Shown here in pieces: positions 43,478 to 54,862 of a stretch of DNA of 64,000 nt. Both the position numbers and the translations under genes were made by a program. The notes below the pieces were generated by a model. That model saw only the letters and a list, made by a program, of their open reading frames with translations, did no database searches and was not told the origin of the DNA. This DNA comes from Ciona savignyi. Lineage: Eukaryota; Chordata; Ascidiacea; Phlebobranchia; Cionidae. The DNA lies in assembly GCA_000149265.1 (NCBI GenBank), contig CH002886.1, positions 243,644-307,643 on the forward strand, read 5' to 3'. How positions within the stretch are numbered: position 1 is the first letter of the stretch; each line of letters opens with the position of its first letter.

Positions 43478-46400
43478 ATGAAAAAGCGGGTGCAGGTGTT
43501 TCTGTCCCCAGAGGAGAAATTGGGAAAGATCTTTATTGTGCCTAAAACCATGCAGGAGTTGTTGGAAAGCATAGCAACGTACTATCACGAGTTATGCGTT
43601 AATGAACTTTACACTCGAGAAGGGGCTGTTGTCGACGATATTCAACAGATAAGGTATATTAATAATAAATAGCATGAATTTATATTGGTTTAAAACATGA
43701 AATAAAATTCAGGATTTATTTTATACTCTGTTTTACTAGGAGGTCCTTGTATCTTTTACTGTGTTAAGTGCAACTCTATGGATTTTTTTCTTTAACTGCT
43801 TTTGTTTGATGATGTACAAGCATATGTTTAATTACTGTTGTTACCGAATGTATGTTATTTTTTGAAATGGAGTGGATTAAACCATGTTAAATGGAAAAGC
43901 ATGTGAGGATTTTTATCCCGGTAATTTCCCCCTATGAAAAGTACGTCAATTTTCGCCGAGATCTCGAGTGTGCACACGCCAAATATTTAAGTGTGCAGTG
44001 TGCAAACGTCCAAGAGTGCACACACAAAATCTCCTTTTTATTACTATTTTGTAAAAAACTTAAGCAAACATATTATTCTATCCTAAATCTATCGTGTCCA
44101 TGAGCTAACATATCTATCTACGATTCTACGTAACAAAAAACGTACTGACAGTAAATTACCCGAGGTCCAGAGGTAGGTTTACAGGTTTGTTGGAAATTAT
44201 ACGATGTTTATACTGCCAGCTCACGAGCATGTGTGAAATTACCCAAGTGTGCAAAGATGCAGGGAAAAAAAACTCGAGTGTGCAGCTGCCGTACTTTCCA
44301 TACTGGGTAATTTCAGATTACCTTGCAAGTATGTAAAGATCATTAAGCTTCTTATCTGGTTACTGAAGTTATTGATGGTCATAATCATCTAGCTAGAGGG
44401 GGTTTTAATCTCCAATGTTTTGGCTATTAATTACTAAGCTAATGTGCTAAACAATAGGATAGATTAAATTGATAAAGATACTTTTTTTTCTATCGGTGAT
44501 TATCTTCCCCATTATAACACATGTAATGGTGGACACATCACATGCACATCTGCAATGTGTCGATTAAGTGGCTGGACAAATATTTACATACTGGTAGATA
44601 TTTAGTTGCAAGCACGAAGGCTTATATACTAAAACAATTAATAATGCAGAGACAATGATGTCTTGTACACTCGTGTGGGAAAGAAACTCCCAAACGAAAA
44701 TCCAGGTATGATTGACAACAAGTGCATGGGTTGAAATATACTGGTACCAGCAAGTGGATAATTAAAAAAAATATAAATTGCAACCTTATTAGCATAATTA
44801 TATCTCGCATAACACAACAGTACAATTAAACTTGCTAATCTGTTTGGTAATATAAACTCCCCCAAACCCATTTGTGTTGGTGAATAAAGAAAGCATTAAA
44901 ACTTTCCTGGGTTTAAACATTTTTAGTTATGATTAGAGTAAGAATAACAAATAGTGAAAAGAATGCAACAGCTCAAGCAACCAGACTCTGGTCATGTAGA
45001 ATTGTGGCGAACATATTATAACAGAAGTTTTTATTGATTAGAACTATATTCACTATGAAAAGATATCTATGTATAATAACACATTTCTCCTCTATATGTA
45101 AGGCTAAATTTTGTTTATTGGAATATTTATTTTAACCTTTTTGTATTTAGTGTTCAGACTACAGTCTTAAGGCCTTTATTCGGCAGCTGAAGTTTTCCCG
45201 CAGATCAAACCTAAAACTTCAGACTGGGTAACTCTGAATGTTGGTGGAAAGATCTTCAGAACTACCAGGTAATAATGAAGGATAATCGTTATATTATTCG
45301 TATCGGTTCACCAATATATATATATATAAATATATATGATAATCTACCATGCTCTAATCCTAATAAGGAAATGCAAAACAATTTTTATTTTAAAATTGAT
45401 CATTTATAAAAGCCCGACAGATTAGTCTGGTGGTTTAATACATCACCTTTCAACCGAAAGGTTGCAGTTTCGAAACTGGTCGCTTATTGGTTGTGTCTTG
45501 GGCAAGGCACTTAATGACATTGAACTCAGCAGATTAATGGGTTCTACTAAATTAAAGGAACGTGTAAATCATACACAACACACTGCAATAGCTCCAGTAA
45601 CCCGACGGTTGGCGCGAGGTGATCTGACGATTGCCCGTGTGTTAACCCCCTTGGTTTTCCCACTCACATGGATAAACATGAATATCCTAAGCCCTTTATT
45701 GTGCTTGTGCCTAAATGGGCATTGTAGTAGAAATATTTTGGGCAGTGGTTTGTAGGTATCATGCAAACAATCACCAATAATTTCTTTGGGAATTATATCT
45801 CATAAGACTAGAAGTTGTTAAATTAGTTAAAATCTGTCGTTTGTCTTGAAATACAGATTTAGGTAAATAGCAGGTATTTATTAGCCATATAAATAGATTT
45901 CATAATTGATTTGATTTTATGTGGCAAAATCAATATTTCAATGTTACTTTTACTAAATAAAGCCCCCGTACTACAGTGGGGTGTTTATATGCCCTTTGTA
46001 AAATTAAATTGCCCTTTATAAAGAGTATTTAATTGAAATCATCTACCACAGAACAACTTTGGTGGCGCGAGATCCAGGAAGTATGCTTGCAAAGATGTTT
46101 CAACAACCTGGTTCGTTAAACTTTAATTGCACATTTTTACGTTAAAGACTTATTAGTATTTTCCTGCTGGAATTTTATTTTATTCTTTAAGGTTCTAATT
46201 TTTTTAATATTAATTTAAAAAATTTACAAATTCGGCTAAAACTAATGTTTTTTAATATTAAGTTTAACAACCATGTCTATTTTATATTGTTATGCCAGTT
46301 CTATTTACTATTTATTTTTTTACTTTTATTTCTATATCGGTGATAATCGTTTTTACTGTAAAGAAGACTAAAATCAAACTTAAAATGACTCTGTACTGGC

Positions 46401-49141
46401 AGAGAGGTGGGCGAATACAACTGATGAAAATGGAGCTTTTCTCTTCGATCGATCTCCCAGATATTTTCAACCTCTACTCGACTATATGAGGCATGGAAAG
46501 CTAATTGTGGATCCTGGGATCAATCCTAAAGGTTTTTTCCGTAATTTGCCATTCTTATCCCTCAACAAAGCTTATTAAACTATGTCGAACAACATTTATT
46601 ATTTTTCCTTGAAAAATTTGTTTTCAAGTTTTAGGATAGGATAGGATATTCATGTTTATCCCCGTAAATGGGAACACCAAGGGGGTTAGCACACACAGTC
46701 CAGTTACCGGAGCTATTGCAGTGTGTCGCGTATGATAGACACGTTCCTTTAATTTGGTAGAACTCACTAATCTTTGTGCACCTACACCTATTTAAGCTTT
46801 GGTACTCTAGACCTGGGCTTCTCAAATTGGGGGCGCAATAAATTTTAGGTTGCAAAGAGTATCAATTTCACACACTCTACTATATCTTTTTTATATTTCG
46901 ATCTGTGTAGGACTTTTAACATGAAGAAGGGTCGCATTTAATGAAATGAAAGGGATCGCGAGATTAAAAGTTGGGTTTCCCTGCTCTAGACACAGTTGTA
47001 TAGACCATGTATGCTAATCTGCAATTTTCATTAATTTTCCAGCACCAATATTTTATGGCTTAGCTATGTAATGTAGTCCTATTTACCTCCATATAAACAT
47101 CCAAGCGTATACAGGTGTGTTGGAAGAAGCAAACTTCTATGGTCTTATTGCAGCTGCAGAGGAGGCCAAGATATTGGTACAGGTTCGTGTTACTTTTGTT
47201 GTTTAAAATGCCCTACATACCGCCTTACTGTTCTTCAGGAGCAGCAAATGCTGGGTTATGAGGAACCTCTAACGAGATGCATCGTCATCAAGGCTCTGCT
47301 CTCATCCCCGGGGAAGTGCGAACTTCGATTCCAGGTGACCAAAATGCCCCCTTGAATCCCACAAATATCGATTATGCATTGAATCGCTGCAGGGCGTCAA
47401 TTTCTCCGGTGCCGATCTGTCGTTGCTGGACCTGCGTTACGTCAACTTCAAACTTGCCACGCTGACCAACTGCAACCTCACCCAAGCCAACCTCTACTGC
47501 TGCTCGCTTGAACGAACCAACCTCTCTGGGTCGACGTTGGACGTAGGTTCCTTTGTGCTGAGGTCCACTGGTTGCTCCGGCCTCGTGGCTGAGCAATGTG
47601 ATGTAGCTAGATGTTTTATGTTTATTTCCATTCTGATTACTACTCTGTGGCAGTGGTGTCCAAAGGCACTTATCAGACGTTACCTTGATCTGGTGATTTT
47701 AAATTGGATGAGTAGCTCTAACAGCTAGTTGTGTGTACAATATATTCTGATGATTTTATAAACATCTCTCTTTGTTTTTTCACCCTGTGTGATGAAATCT
47801 GAATATCATACTCTCCACCAGGGAGCTAACTTACAAGGGGTTCGGATGATCTGTTGTAACGCTGAAGGTTGCTCGATGAAGGGGTGTAACTTCGATGATC
47901 CATCTGGCATTAAAGCAAACATGGAAGGTATGTAATGTGAACATATGGCTTAATACTCAACACCTCATGCTTACAGTCATGTTTTGAAGCAATTTTAAGG
48001 TGGTGAAACAGAAGTGTTGACCTTTAGTTTTCGAAAAATTGATATGAGTGATTGAACAAATCATGAACCAGAACATTCGTTAAAAATACCACACAGTGGG
48101 ATTGCTTGATCATTGTGTTTATTTTGTTTAATATTAAAATCAATGGACTTGGAACAATGCCCATTAAGTGCTGGTTACATTTGTATGGCTTCAGGTGATT
48201 TTCAGTGTTCAGTGGTAGTTTGTTAATCTCCAAAACATTATTTTTCAGGAGCCAATATGAAAGGGGTGAACTTTGAAGGCAGCTTGCTTGCTGGTGCGAA
48301 CCTGAGAGTGGCGACTCTGAAGAATTCAAATTTAAAGAATTGTGACTTGCGAGGAGCCATTCTGGCTGGGACAGATCTGGAGGTGAATATCAAGCAATTT
48401 TGGGTACTATGACCTAGCGTCAGATTCAGTTTGGATACTACAATCTAGTTTCAGCATGTACACAGTTCTTAAGTAGTGGATCTAGTTTTGTTTTGGTCTG
48501 ACTTTAATATTAAATAATATGTTTGGTACCACTGAATTCAAGCCACATCTCTGTTCATGGTAGTCAGAGTGAAAAGTGAACTAAACTCTGTAGGATTACA
48601 GCCTCCATAATAAATTTCTGAACCACCCAGGTTGCCACATATCAAGACACAAAAACTGCCATTATATGTGGATTCCACATTAAAATTTGAACACTGTTAA
48701 GTGGAAATGGATTTTATTTTTTAATTATTTGGCTTTACCAACCCAGTGCAAGTCATCTTTCCTCAAATTTAATTTGGCATTAACGATCTTATTTTTTCAT
48801 TTTTTCTTATTAACGTGTTTTAACAACTGTATTTTGCCATATTTGCTTGTTTAAATAAATAGCGTATCCTCTCAAGGTTAACAAAGAAAACATAATATAA
48901 ACAAAACTAAGCTAACATTACAAGTATTTTGCCCACTGAAATGGTCGTTGAGTGGTCATGTTTTGCAAAGAGGGTATTGAAACACACAATTCCGTATGGA
49001 ACCCTACTCATTCACTCAATACAGGATTGTGATTTATCTGGATGCGACTTATTTGAAGCGAACCTTCGTGGCTGCAACGTGAAGGGAACGAAATTCGAGG
49101 AGATGATCACCCCACTCCACATGACGCAGAGTGTTCCGTGA
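43478..49141 (+). CDS. kctd9: KCTD9, BTB and pentapeptide-repeat protein, 11 exons
   Basis: Exons: 43478-43653, 44650-44705, 45172-45268, 46052-46110, 46403-46531, 47115-47182, 47239-47334, 47393-47542, 47822-47927, 48249-48382, 49025-49141. Phases agree and give 395 aa, against 389 in human KCTD9. Residues 1-75 are the N-terminal ubiquitin-like/KHA-type region ending DDIQQIRDNDVLY. Residues about 95-190 are the BTB/T1 domain (DWVTLNVGGKIFRTTR, GAFLFDRSPRYFQPLLDYMR). From about residue 228 the pentapeptide-repeat helix begins (NFSGADLSLLDLRYVNF) and runs to LHMTQSVP at the C terminus. KCTD9 is regarded as a substrate adaptor for cullin-3 E3 ligases. The 45172 acceptor has a weak pyrimidine tract (CAGTCTTAAG) but is the only one that fits the frame. 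Confidence 0.95.
43921..44314. mobile_element. MITE copy 2 (CCAGTATGG family), in KCTD9 intron 1
   Basis: The element is 43929-44306 (378 bp), flanked by perfect 8-bp duplications GTAATTTC (43921-43928 and 44307-44314). Its right end GCCGTACTTTCCATACTGG is the inverse of the left end of copy 1; its left end is mutated to CCCCTATGAAAAGTAC. TGTGCAC words fill both arms. The 8-bp duplication suggests hAT-related mobilisation, though the ends are not classic. Confidence 0.85.
45412..45690 (+). repeat. SINE copy (main family) in KCTD9 intron 3
   Basis: Head CCCGACAGATTAGTCTGGTG, then CAACCGAAAGGTTGCAGTTT, ACACACTGCAATAGCTCCAG and GGTGATCTGACGATTGCCCG, tail GGATAAACATGAATATCC. Confidence 0.85.
46632..46790 (-). 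repeat. SINE, truncated (main family), in KCTD9 intron 5
   Basis: From the tail TAGGATAGGATATTCATGTT through CCGGAGCTATTGCAGTGTGT to AATTTGGTAGAACTCACTAA; a central deletion removed the CTCGCGCCCATCG block and the head is missing. Confidence 0.8.
46805..46991. mobile_element. Short hAT-type MITE with 8-bp target duplication in KCTD9 intron 5
   Basis: The element is 46813-46983 (171 bp), flanked by CTCTAGAC at 46805-46812 and 46984-46991. Ends are CTGGGCTTCTCAAATTGGGG on the left and, read inward, CAGGGAAACCCAAC on the right. The interior has no open frame. Confidence 0.8.
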
Positions 49142-49741
49142 TCTCCGTATTGCACTTCCGTTTTGTTTATTATATTTCCGCAAATATTCCAGCTGCTTAA
49201 TACATTCCCACGCACTTAACATAACGAGCGCGTTCTCTGTACAAATACCTCAGGTAACCTGACCATGTTCAATCGATCGGAATTAGTGAATATGTCACAA
49301 CGTTTCTGAGCTATCGTGTAACTTCGTCTTAAACTGTCAATCAGTAGAATTGGCGAGAAATCCGTCGCTGAACAACCGCCACCATTTGTCGACTCGGCGT
49401 TTTCGAACCGAGTGGTTTATTAATCACAACTCACAGCAAATATATAACTTCACTACAGGTGAAAGACAAATCATCTTAACTAATTCCACATGGCGAAAAA
49501 AATGTTGTGCGCTAATTGAACTGAGCATCTCGCACGGTTCCAAACACTAGACAGTTAAGAGTACGGTTGACGTGTCGACTAAACAATATTCTATAACACC
49601 CATGGTGCAAAAGTTGACGAGAGAATGTGGTTTAAGTGAACAAATAAAGGCATAGGAACTTGGTATTTAAATGAACACAGGAAATACTCGATCACTGGTT
49701 GTTGCGGTCGTGGTTGATCGAAGGGCTTTCACACGGAAGAG
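49142..49741. other. Shared 3' region of convergent KCTD9 and FoxI genes
   Basis: Six hundred bases between the two stop codons. An AATAAA on the plus strand at 49643-49648 and one on the minus strand (TTTATT at about 49416-49421) would, if both are used, make the two 3' UTRs overlap by about 230 bases. Confidence 0.4.
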
Positions 49742-52700
49742 TTAAATTTTCGGGTAATTCCGTTGAATGAGGTTGTTGACGCTGAAGTTGAACGGGTTGG
49801 GCATGCAATGTGCTCCATGCGGTGATGTGATGCTCGATCGACCGCCTGAACCGTATGGGCTGTGAATCTGCTGACTCATGGCCATTGCTGCGGCTCGACT
49901 TCCACCGTACCCTGCCCCCGAGATGTTGCAATCCGGGCTGGTGGGTGTTGGTGAGGAGATGCCACCGTTCCCGCTGATACCGTACCTTGAACAGGCTTCC
50001 ATGATAGAACCGGTGGCCATATTGTGCCCCAGGGCGGGCGGGCTCCGCTGGGCGCTCGGTGTCAGAGGGCTCCGTGTGTGGTTGCCGCCGTCCATCGATT
50101 CCACCGAGTGTTGTTGTTGAATCTCCGGCTTCACATGCATCGTACCCAACATGGAATCTTGGTACATATTGTTGTGATGCTTCAGTTCCATGCCGACTCC
50201 CGAGTTATGCGATGTGTGATGGCCATGCTGACTCGAAGCGTGTTGATTCGAACCGGTGGTCGGGCTATCCGGTACCATCCGGTTGTCCTGCAGCTGCTGG
50301 TTGTTCTGTACAGCGTTCAACAGCGACATCGGTGGTGGAATTTGTGGTAAATTGAAATCCGCTGGTCGTTCGATCGAGTCTTTTCCCAATAAATTGGTTT
50401 GGTCTCGTCGCTTGCGTTTTCTCCTGAAAATAGGTAATTAAAACATATATTTATAAAATATTGTACAGAAGGCATAATATTTAGGTCAAATCATCTTTTA
50501 TAAAAAGCCTTCGTTCAGGGTAAGATTTAGGCTATTTCTAGGCTGAAACGATACATAATGTTATTTTACACATCGTACCAATGGCCATTCGATGCAATTA
50601 ATCTTTTCAAAAAATTATAAAAATCGTATCTAAAATGGAGATTGAAGCAATAACATAAACTTCCAAACTAAAACACAAGTGTGCATTTTTTAGACTTTCG
50701 TATTATTGCATCATCTTAGATATAAGTTACGAAGTTAAAAACGTTGAAATAGAAGGCTTTAACCATAATCTTAATTTTACGTAGTCACGGAACCACCATC
50801 ACGAATTCAACATAACGAAGGAATAGGGTTTACTACAGGGTATTATGATGTTATCGTTCGACGCTACGTAGCCAGCTCACGTCGAAAAGTTAGATCTTAC
50901 GAGCTAATCGCACAATTCCGCATATTGGGTTTCACTATTTCGAAAAAATATTTCTAGTAGTAGCCGTAATAGCGTTTGAGCACATTTTACACGTAGTACC
51001 GAACGCGGATCACGTGTCAATGGCACAAATAAATAGGAGTTTATGACATCACAAACGTAATTTTACCATAATACTGGTACCATTGCAAAGAAATAGTCGA
51101 CTTCAGTGATAGCTAATAAACTTTATGTACTTTTCGCTAACATTTTAAGACTAAGTAACTATTTTGTTTTATAAATGGCGTGTGTTGCAGTGTTCTATAC
51201 TAGCCTACTGACAGCTATTAATGCATCAAATTAGGAAATACTTCCAATAGTCTTGGTTTTTAAATAAGGATGCATTAAATTAGAAAGTACTAGCAATAGT
51301 CTTAGTTTAAGAACGTTAGTTGCACAGTACGACTACTTTTATTTGCTTACCGCGTTAAGTTTAATTAGATTTGGATTTTAAATTGATCAGTAAATACCAC
51401 GGTTGCGAGATACTGGTTAAGAAAATGTATTGGTGAAAACCGCATAAAGTTATATCAAAGCATGAAGGTCTTGTTATTTAGATGGTTTAACAAATTAAGC
51501 AGTGCGCCTGCAATGTATTATGCATATCCAGTTTTAGCAATCAGGAAAAAACGACTAACAAGAAAAAAGGGCAAACAGATCATATAAATTGTGGCGCCCA
51601 CTTCATACACACCTGCGGAAAATCTTTATAACACCAATGTATTTCGGTTAAGCGCATGACTGGAACTATTAGACTGCAACAAGGACTTTTAAAAGGTTGT
51701 TTATTTAAAATAGTAACCAAGTTACCAAACTGGACAATACAAAATGGCGATACAAGTTTTACCCGGCTAGGTTTGTCTTATTTTGCCGAGCGGTTTTCAA
51801 TTTTGTATCGCCTACATGACTCAATATTTATATTTCATCTTTGCTTTATACCGTTACTGAATTATATGCAATTACGCGACACCGCTGAAATTGTATGATT
51901 GATATAGATTGATGTGGAGAGTAGGTTTATGATTTTTTGCGGTCTGTGGTGAAATGTGTAAAATACAAAAAGTTGTATGTCCTGTACATGGAGCGTAGGA
52001 AAGGAAATACTTTCAAGTCCCATAAAAGTTGCGCCTTTCCTACGTCTTCAATTTCTTTCCTGTAAGTATCCTATTTACCCCACGCTATATGTTGTTATTT
52101 CGAATCTTAAATTTGTCCCCATCACGTCCCAAAAGTGTCAGGAAGCAGAGGCCGCCACGGCTATGACTATCCGCAGATTCAAATTTCTTCGCGTGCGAAA
52201 AGTGTCGACGCATCGACCATCACCAGCACAGTACCGCGTATATGCCTGGCGTTATATCTGTCTTGTTACCATACACATTGCAAGGGTGGAATTTAGTTTG
52301 CCGATAAACATCGCCATCCGCCTGATTGTTTAGCTAACATGTTGCTTGGTTGGAAATGAAGCGAGACTAACCATTTAACATGAGTAGTAAACACACTTGC
52401 ATTTCACACCTTCATGCTCGTGAGTTCGGTCATTAATAGCTTGCTGGAATTAGTTACCATTACACCGAGGTGCAGGTGCACTTTAAAATAACAATTGATG
52501 CGCGGATAAATACAAGTGCCAAGATGACATATACCATGTAAGCGTTATGTTTAAAATGACCGGACGTTAGTTTACAAACAATATGGGACGCGGTTTCAGC
52601 TGCTAACGTCGCTTTCTATTCTTGCGTGATTTACTCGGTGATCACTAAACAAGTGCCTGGTGTATACGGTGGTGACAAAATAGTATTTACGTTCATCGCC

Positions 52701-54794
52701 TCGTGTTTAAATATTAACAAATTGTATCCACCACCCGTTAGAGATGTGGTGCAACCACGCTTGGGTTGGATATATATTCGTGTTGTGCAGGTTATCTAAT
52801 GGCGAAGGGTTGAATTCCAAGGGGGCATATCCCATGCATGGGGCGTCATTTATTCCACACGCTTGATTGATAGCGGAGCACCCGTATCGCACCTTGTTAG
52901 GTTGATTCTGCGCCAAGGTCGTACCATTATACTTGAATTCGCCACTCTAACACGAATGCCGTCGATTTCTCCAATATATATCTCGCAAGGTTGATAATAA
53001 AATACAACACCGTGATGTATAAACGCATGCCGTGGTAAACTCCAACACATGCGAGACGAAATCAAACCGCAAGCTATTAACACCTGTTCGTCGATCTTTT
53101 TTGTGGATAGGTAAACTTGGTTTCGTAACGCTGTGTTAGCCGTGAAGTAAAGCAGTAAAAAGATTAGACAAGCCGTCATGATAATTGCTTGTGTTGCGAG
53201 GCATTATATTGGGGAAAACTTCTTGTTTTAGTTAGTAAAGTTGGTACATCTCTACTTTCCTATAACAATTCCAGTTTTCCGACCAATCAATGTTTGAATG
53301 AATTATTTGAAATACTTGTCCGCCGACATTAAAAACTTTACTTTGCCAATGCTGTGCGGAAGTCTTAAAGCTTGGCATAGTTTTAGCCGCAAGCAAATTA
53401 ACTTGGTGAACTTGACGCAGAAGAACTGCTATGTAAGGCTTAGTGGCTTGCTGTAAACAAGCCTCGCCCGGCTGTTTGGCCGACGCGACGAATATCCGAT
53501 TAAAATGATGGAGATAAAATCATTTACGTTGCTCCGTTGTTTGAGTGATTGCCGCCACAGTTTGAAGGAATGCATTTATTGCGCAGTTCGTATAAGCTTG
53601 AATTGTATTAAAACTTTGATTAAAAAGTTACATTTTATTCTAAGCTTTAACATGGTTTAAGTATTTTTTGCGCAACTTTATTTCGGAGTGTAGTTGACGG
53701 CGAGACCTGATTTGCGAATTTTATTTTAAAACAACAAGAAAACAAAATGGCGGCCATTAACTTTTACATTTTTGAAACATCTGCGCTTACCTGAAATTTC
53801 CGTTGTCGAACATTTTCTCACAGTTCGGATCGAGCGACCAGTAGTTGCCTTTCCCCGGGTCGTCTTCATCCCGCGCAACTTTCTTGAAGCAGTCGTTCAG
53901 CGAGAGGTTGTGTCGGATCGAGTTCTGCCACCCTGCTCGGCTTTTCTTATAAAACGGAAAATTCTCCGCCACATACTGATAGATTTGGGCCAGTGTCAGT
54001 TTCTTCTCGGGTGAATTTTGTATTGCCATAGCAATGAGCGCGGAATACGAGTAAGGTGGCCGAACCATCTTAAACAACTCTGATTGGCTGGATAGAGAAA
54101 GCCATGCAAAATCTGAACTAAATCCAGGAGCGCCAAAGAATTGCCGTTGACCAGCCGCGGCCGCCGCCGCAGCTGCCCCGTAGGTGGCCGACTGCATGTA
54201 TGAAGTGGCTGGATTGTATGGGTTGCTTCCCGGTCCCATGCTTGCTGTACCTGCTGCCGCTGCGTTCAGCCACAGGTATGGGTTGGATGCCCCGGCCGCT
54301 GTTGGGTAATCCAACGCGGATGGGTAGTGATGGTGTCCCGCAGATGCTGCGTGCGGTCCTCGGGCTGCTGCCGCCGCTTGTGCCGCGATTGCGTTCTGGT
54401 TATAGAAATTGTCGTACATCGAGCCCGCCGGTCCACTCCCAGTGCCTTCCAATATATCTTGTTGTGTTGCGGCATGGTGGTGGTGATGCGTTGGAATTGA
54501 GCTCATCATGCTTCTGCGGTTCCTCAGACGCGATTCCTCAAATTTGATCTCTGGCGCTTCGCTAAAAACCTCTGCACCGAAACCTTCTCTTAAATCGCTA
54601 TATTGAACTTCGTGGTTGAAATATTGGGAACCCTTCAGTATTGGTGTTGTTTGTTCACTTTTCACTCCAGAAGGCAAGCGATTCACAAATTCTGAAGAAT
54701 CTAATGTCGCGTCTGGTAAAGTTAACCAGCGGTGTTGATTAATCGCACTGTCTGCAATGGGTATTATTGAACAAAGAGTGTGGTTGTATACCAT
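49742..54794 (-). CDS. foxi: FoxI forkhead transcription factor, 2 exons
   Basis: Exon 1 is 54794-53791 and exon 2 is 50423-49742; the join is in frame and gives 561 aa. The forkhead DNA-binding domain occupies about residues 245-342, starting [14 protein letters not shown] and including [15 protein letters not shown] and the FoxI-typical [13 protein letters not shown] followed by RRRKRKRRD. The NPYLWLN motif in the N-terminal half and FNFSVNNLI near the C terminus are also FoxI features, which separates it from FoxA, C or D. Alanine runs, a histidine run and Gln/Ser-rich stretches fill the activation regions. FoxI factors act in nuclei of ectoderm, placodes and ion-transporting cells in vertebrates; the role here is inferred. 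The intron of 3367 bases falls just after the forkhead domain. Confidence 0.95.
50424..53790 (-). other. FoxI intron
   Basis: AT-rich noncoding DNA with short open frames but no recognised exon or transposable element. A roughly 40-bp imperfect direct repeat (51221-51260 and 51270-51308) with ATGCAT(C/T)AAATTAG and CAATAGTCTT(G/A)GTTT words is the only clear internal structure. Confidence 0.6.
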
Positions 54795-54840
54795 ACTACA
54801 CTATACCAATAATTGCGTAGTCCAGCCACACCTCAAAATA

Positions 54841-54862
54841 TCTGAAAAAATATATATATAAA
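54841..54862 (-). promoter_or_regulatory. Acceptor-like and TATA-like sequence just upstream of the FoxI start
   Basis: On the minus strand TTTATATATATATTTTTTCAG ends 47 bases before the FoxI ATG. The TTTTTTCAG end is a strong acceptor shape; the TATATATA part could instead be a TATA box. Both readings are possible and they exclude each other in detail. Confidence 0.4.

Noticed and set aside
43741..43790. Candidate KCTD9 exon 2 after TGTTTTACTAG
   Set aside because: Its frame gives no KCTD9-like sequence; the exon at 44650-44705 (RDNDVLYTRV) fits in phase and homology.
50024..50355. Plus-strand frames across FoxI exon 2
   Set aside because: The GC-rich low-complexity FoxI coding sequence keeps complementary frames open; the minus-strand frame has the conserved FoxI motifs.
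54200..54547. 115-codon plus-strand frame over FoxI exon 1
   Set aside because: Antisense shadow of the alanine- and histidine-rich FoxI N-terminal region.
49742..54794. FoxA or FoxD identity for the forkhead gene
   Set aside because: The end of the forkhead domain ([13 protein letters not shown] plus basic tail), NPYLWLN and the C-terminal FNFSVNNLI fit FoxI better.
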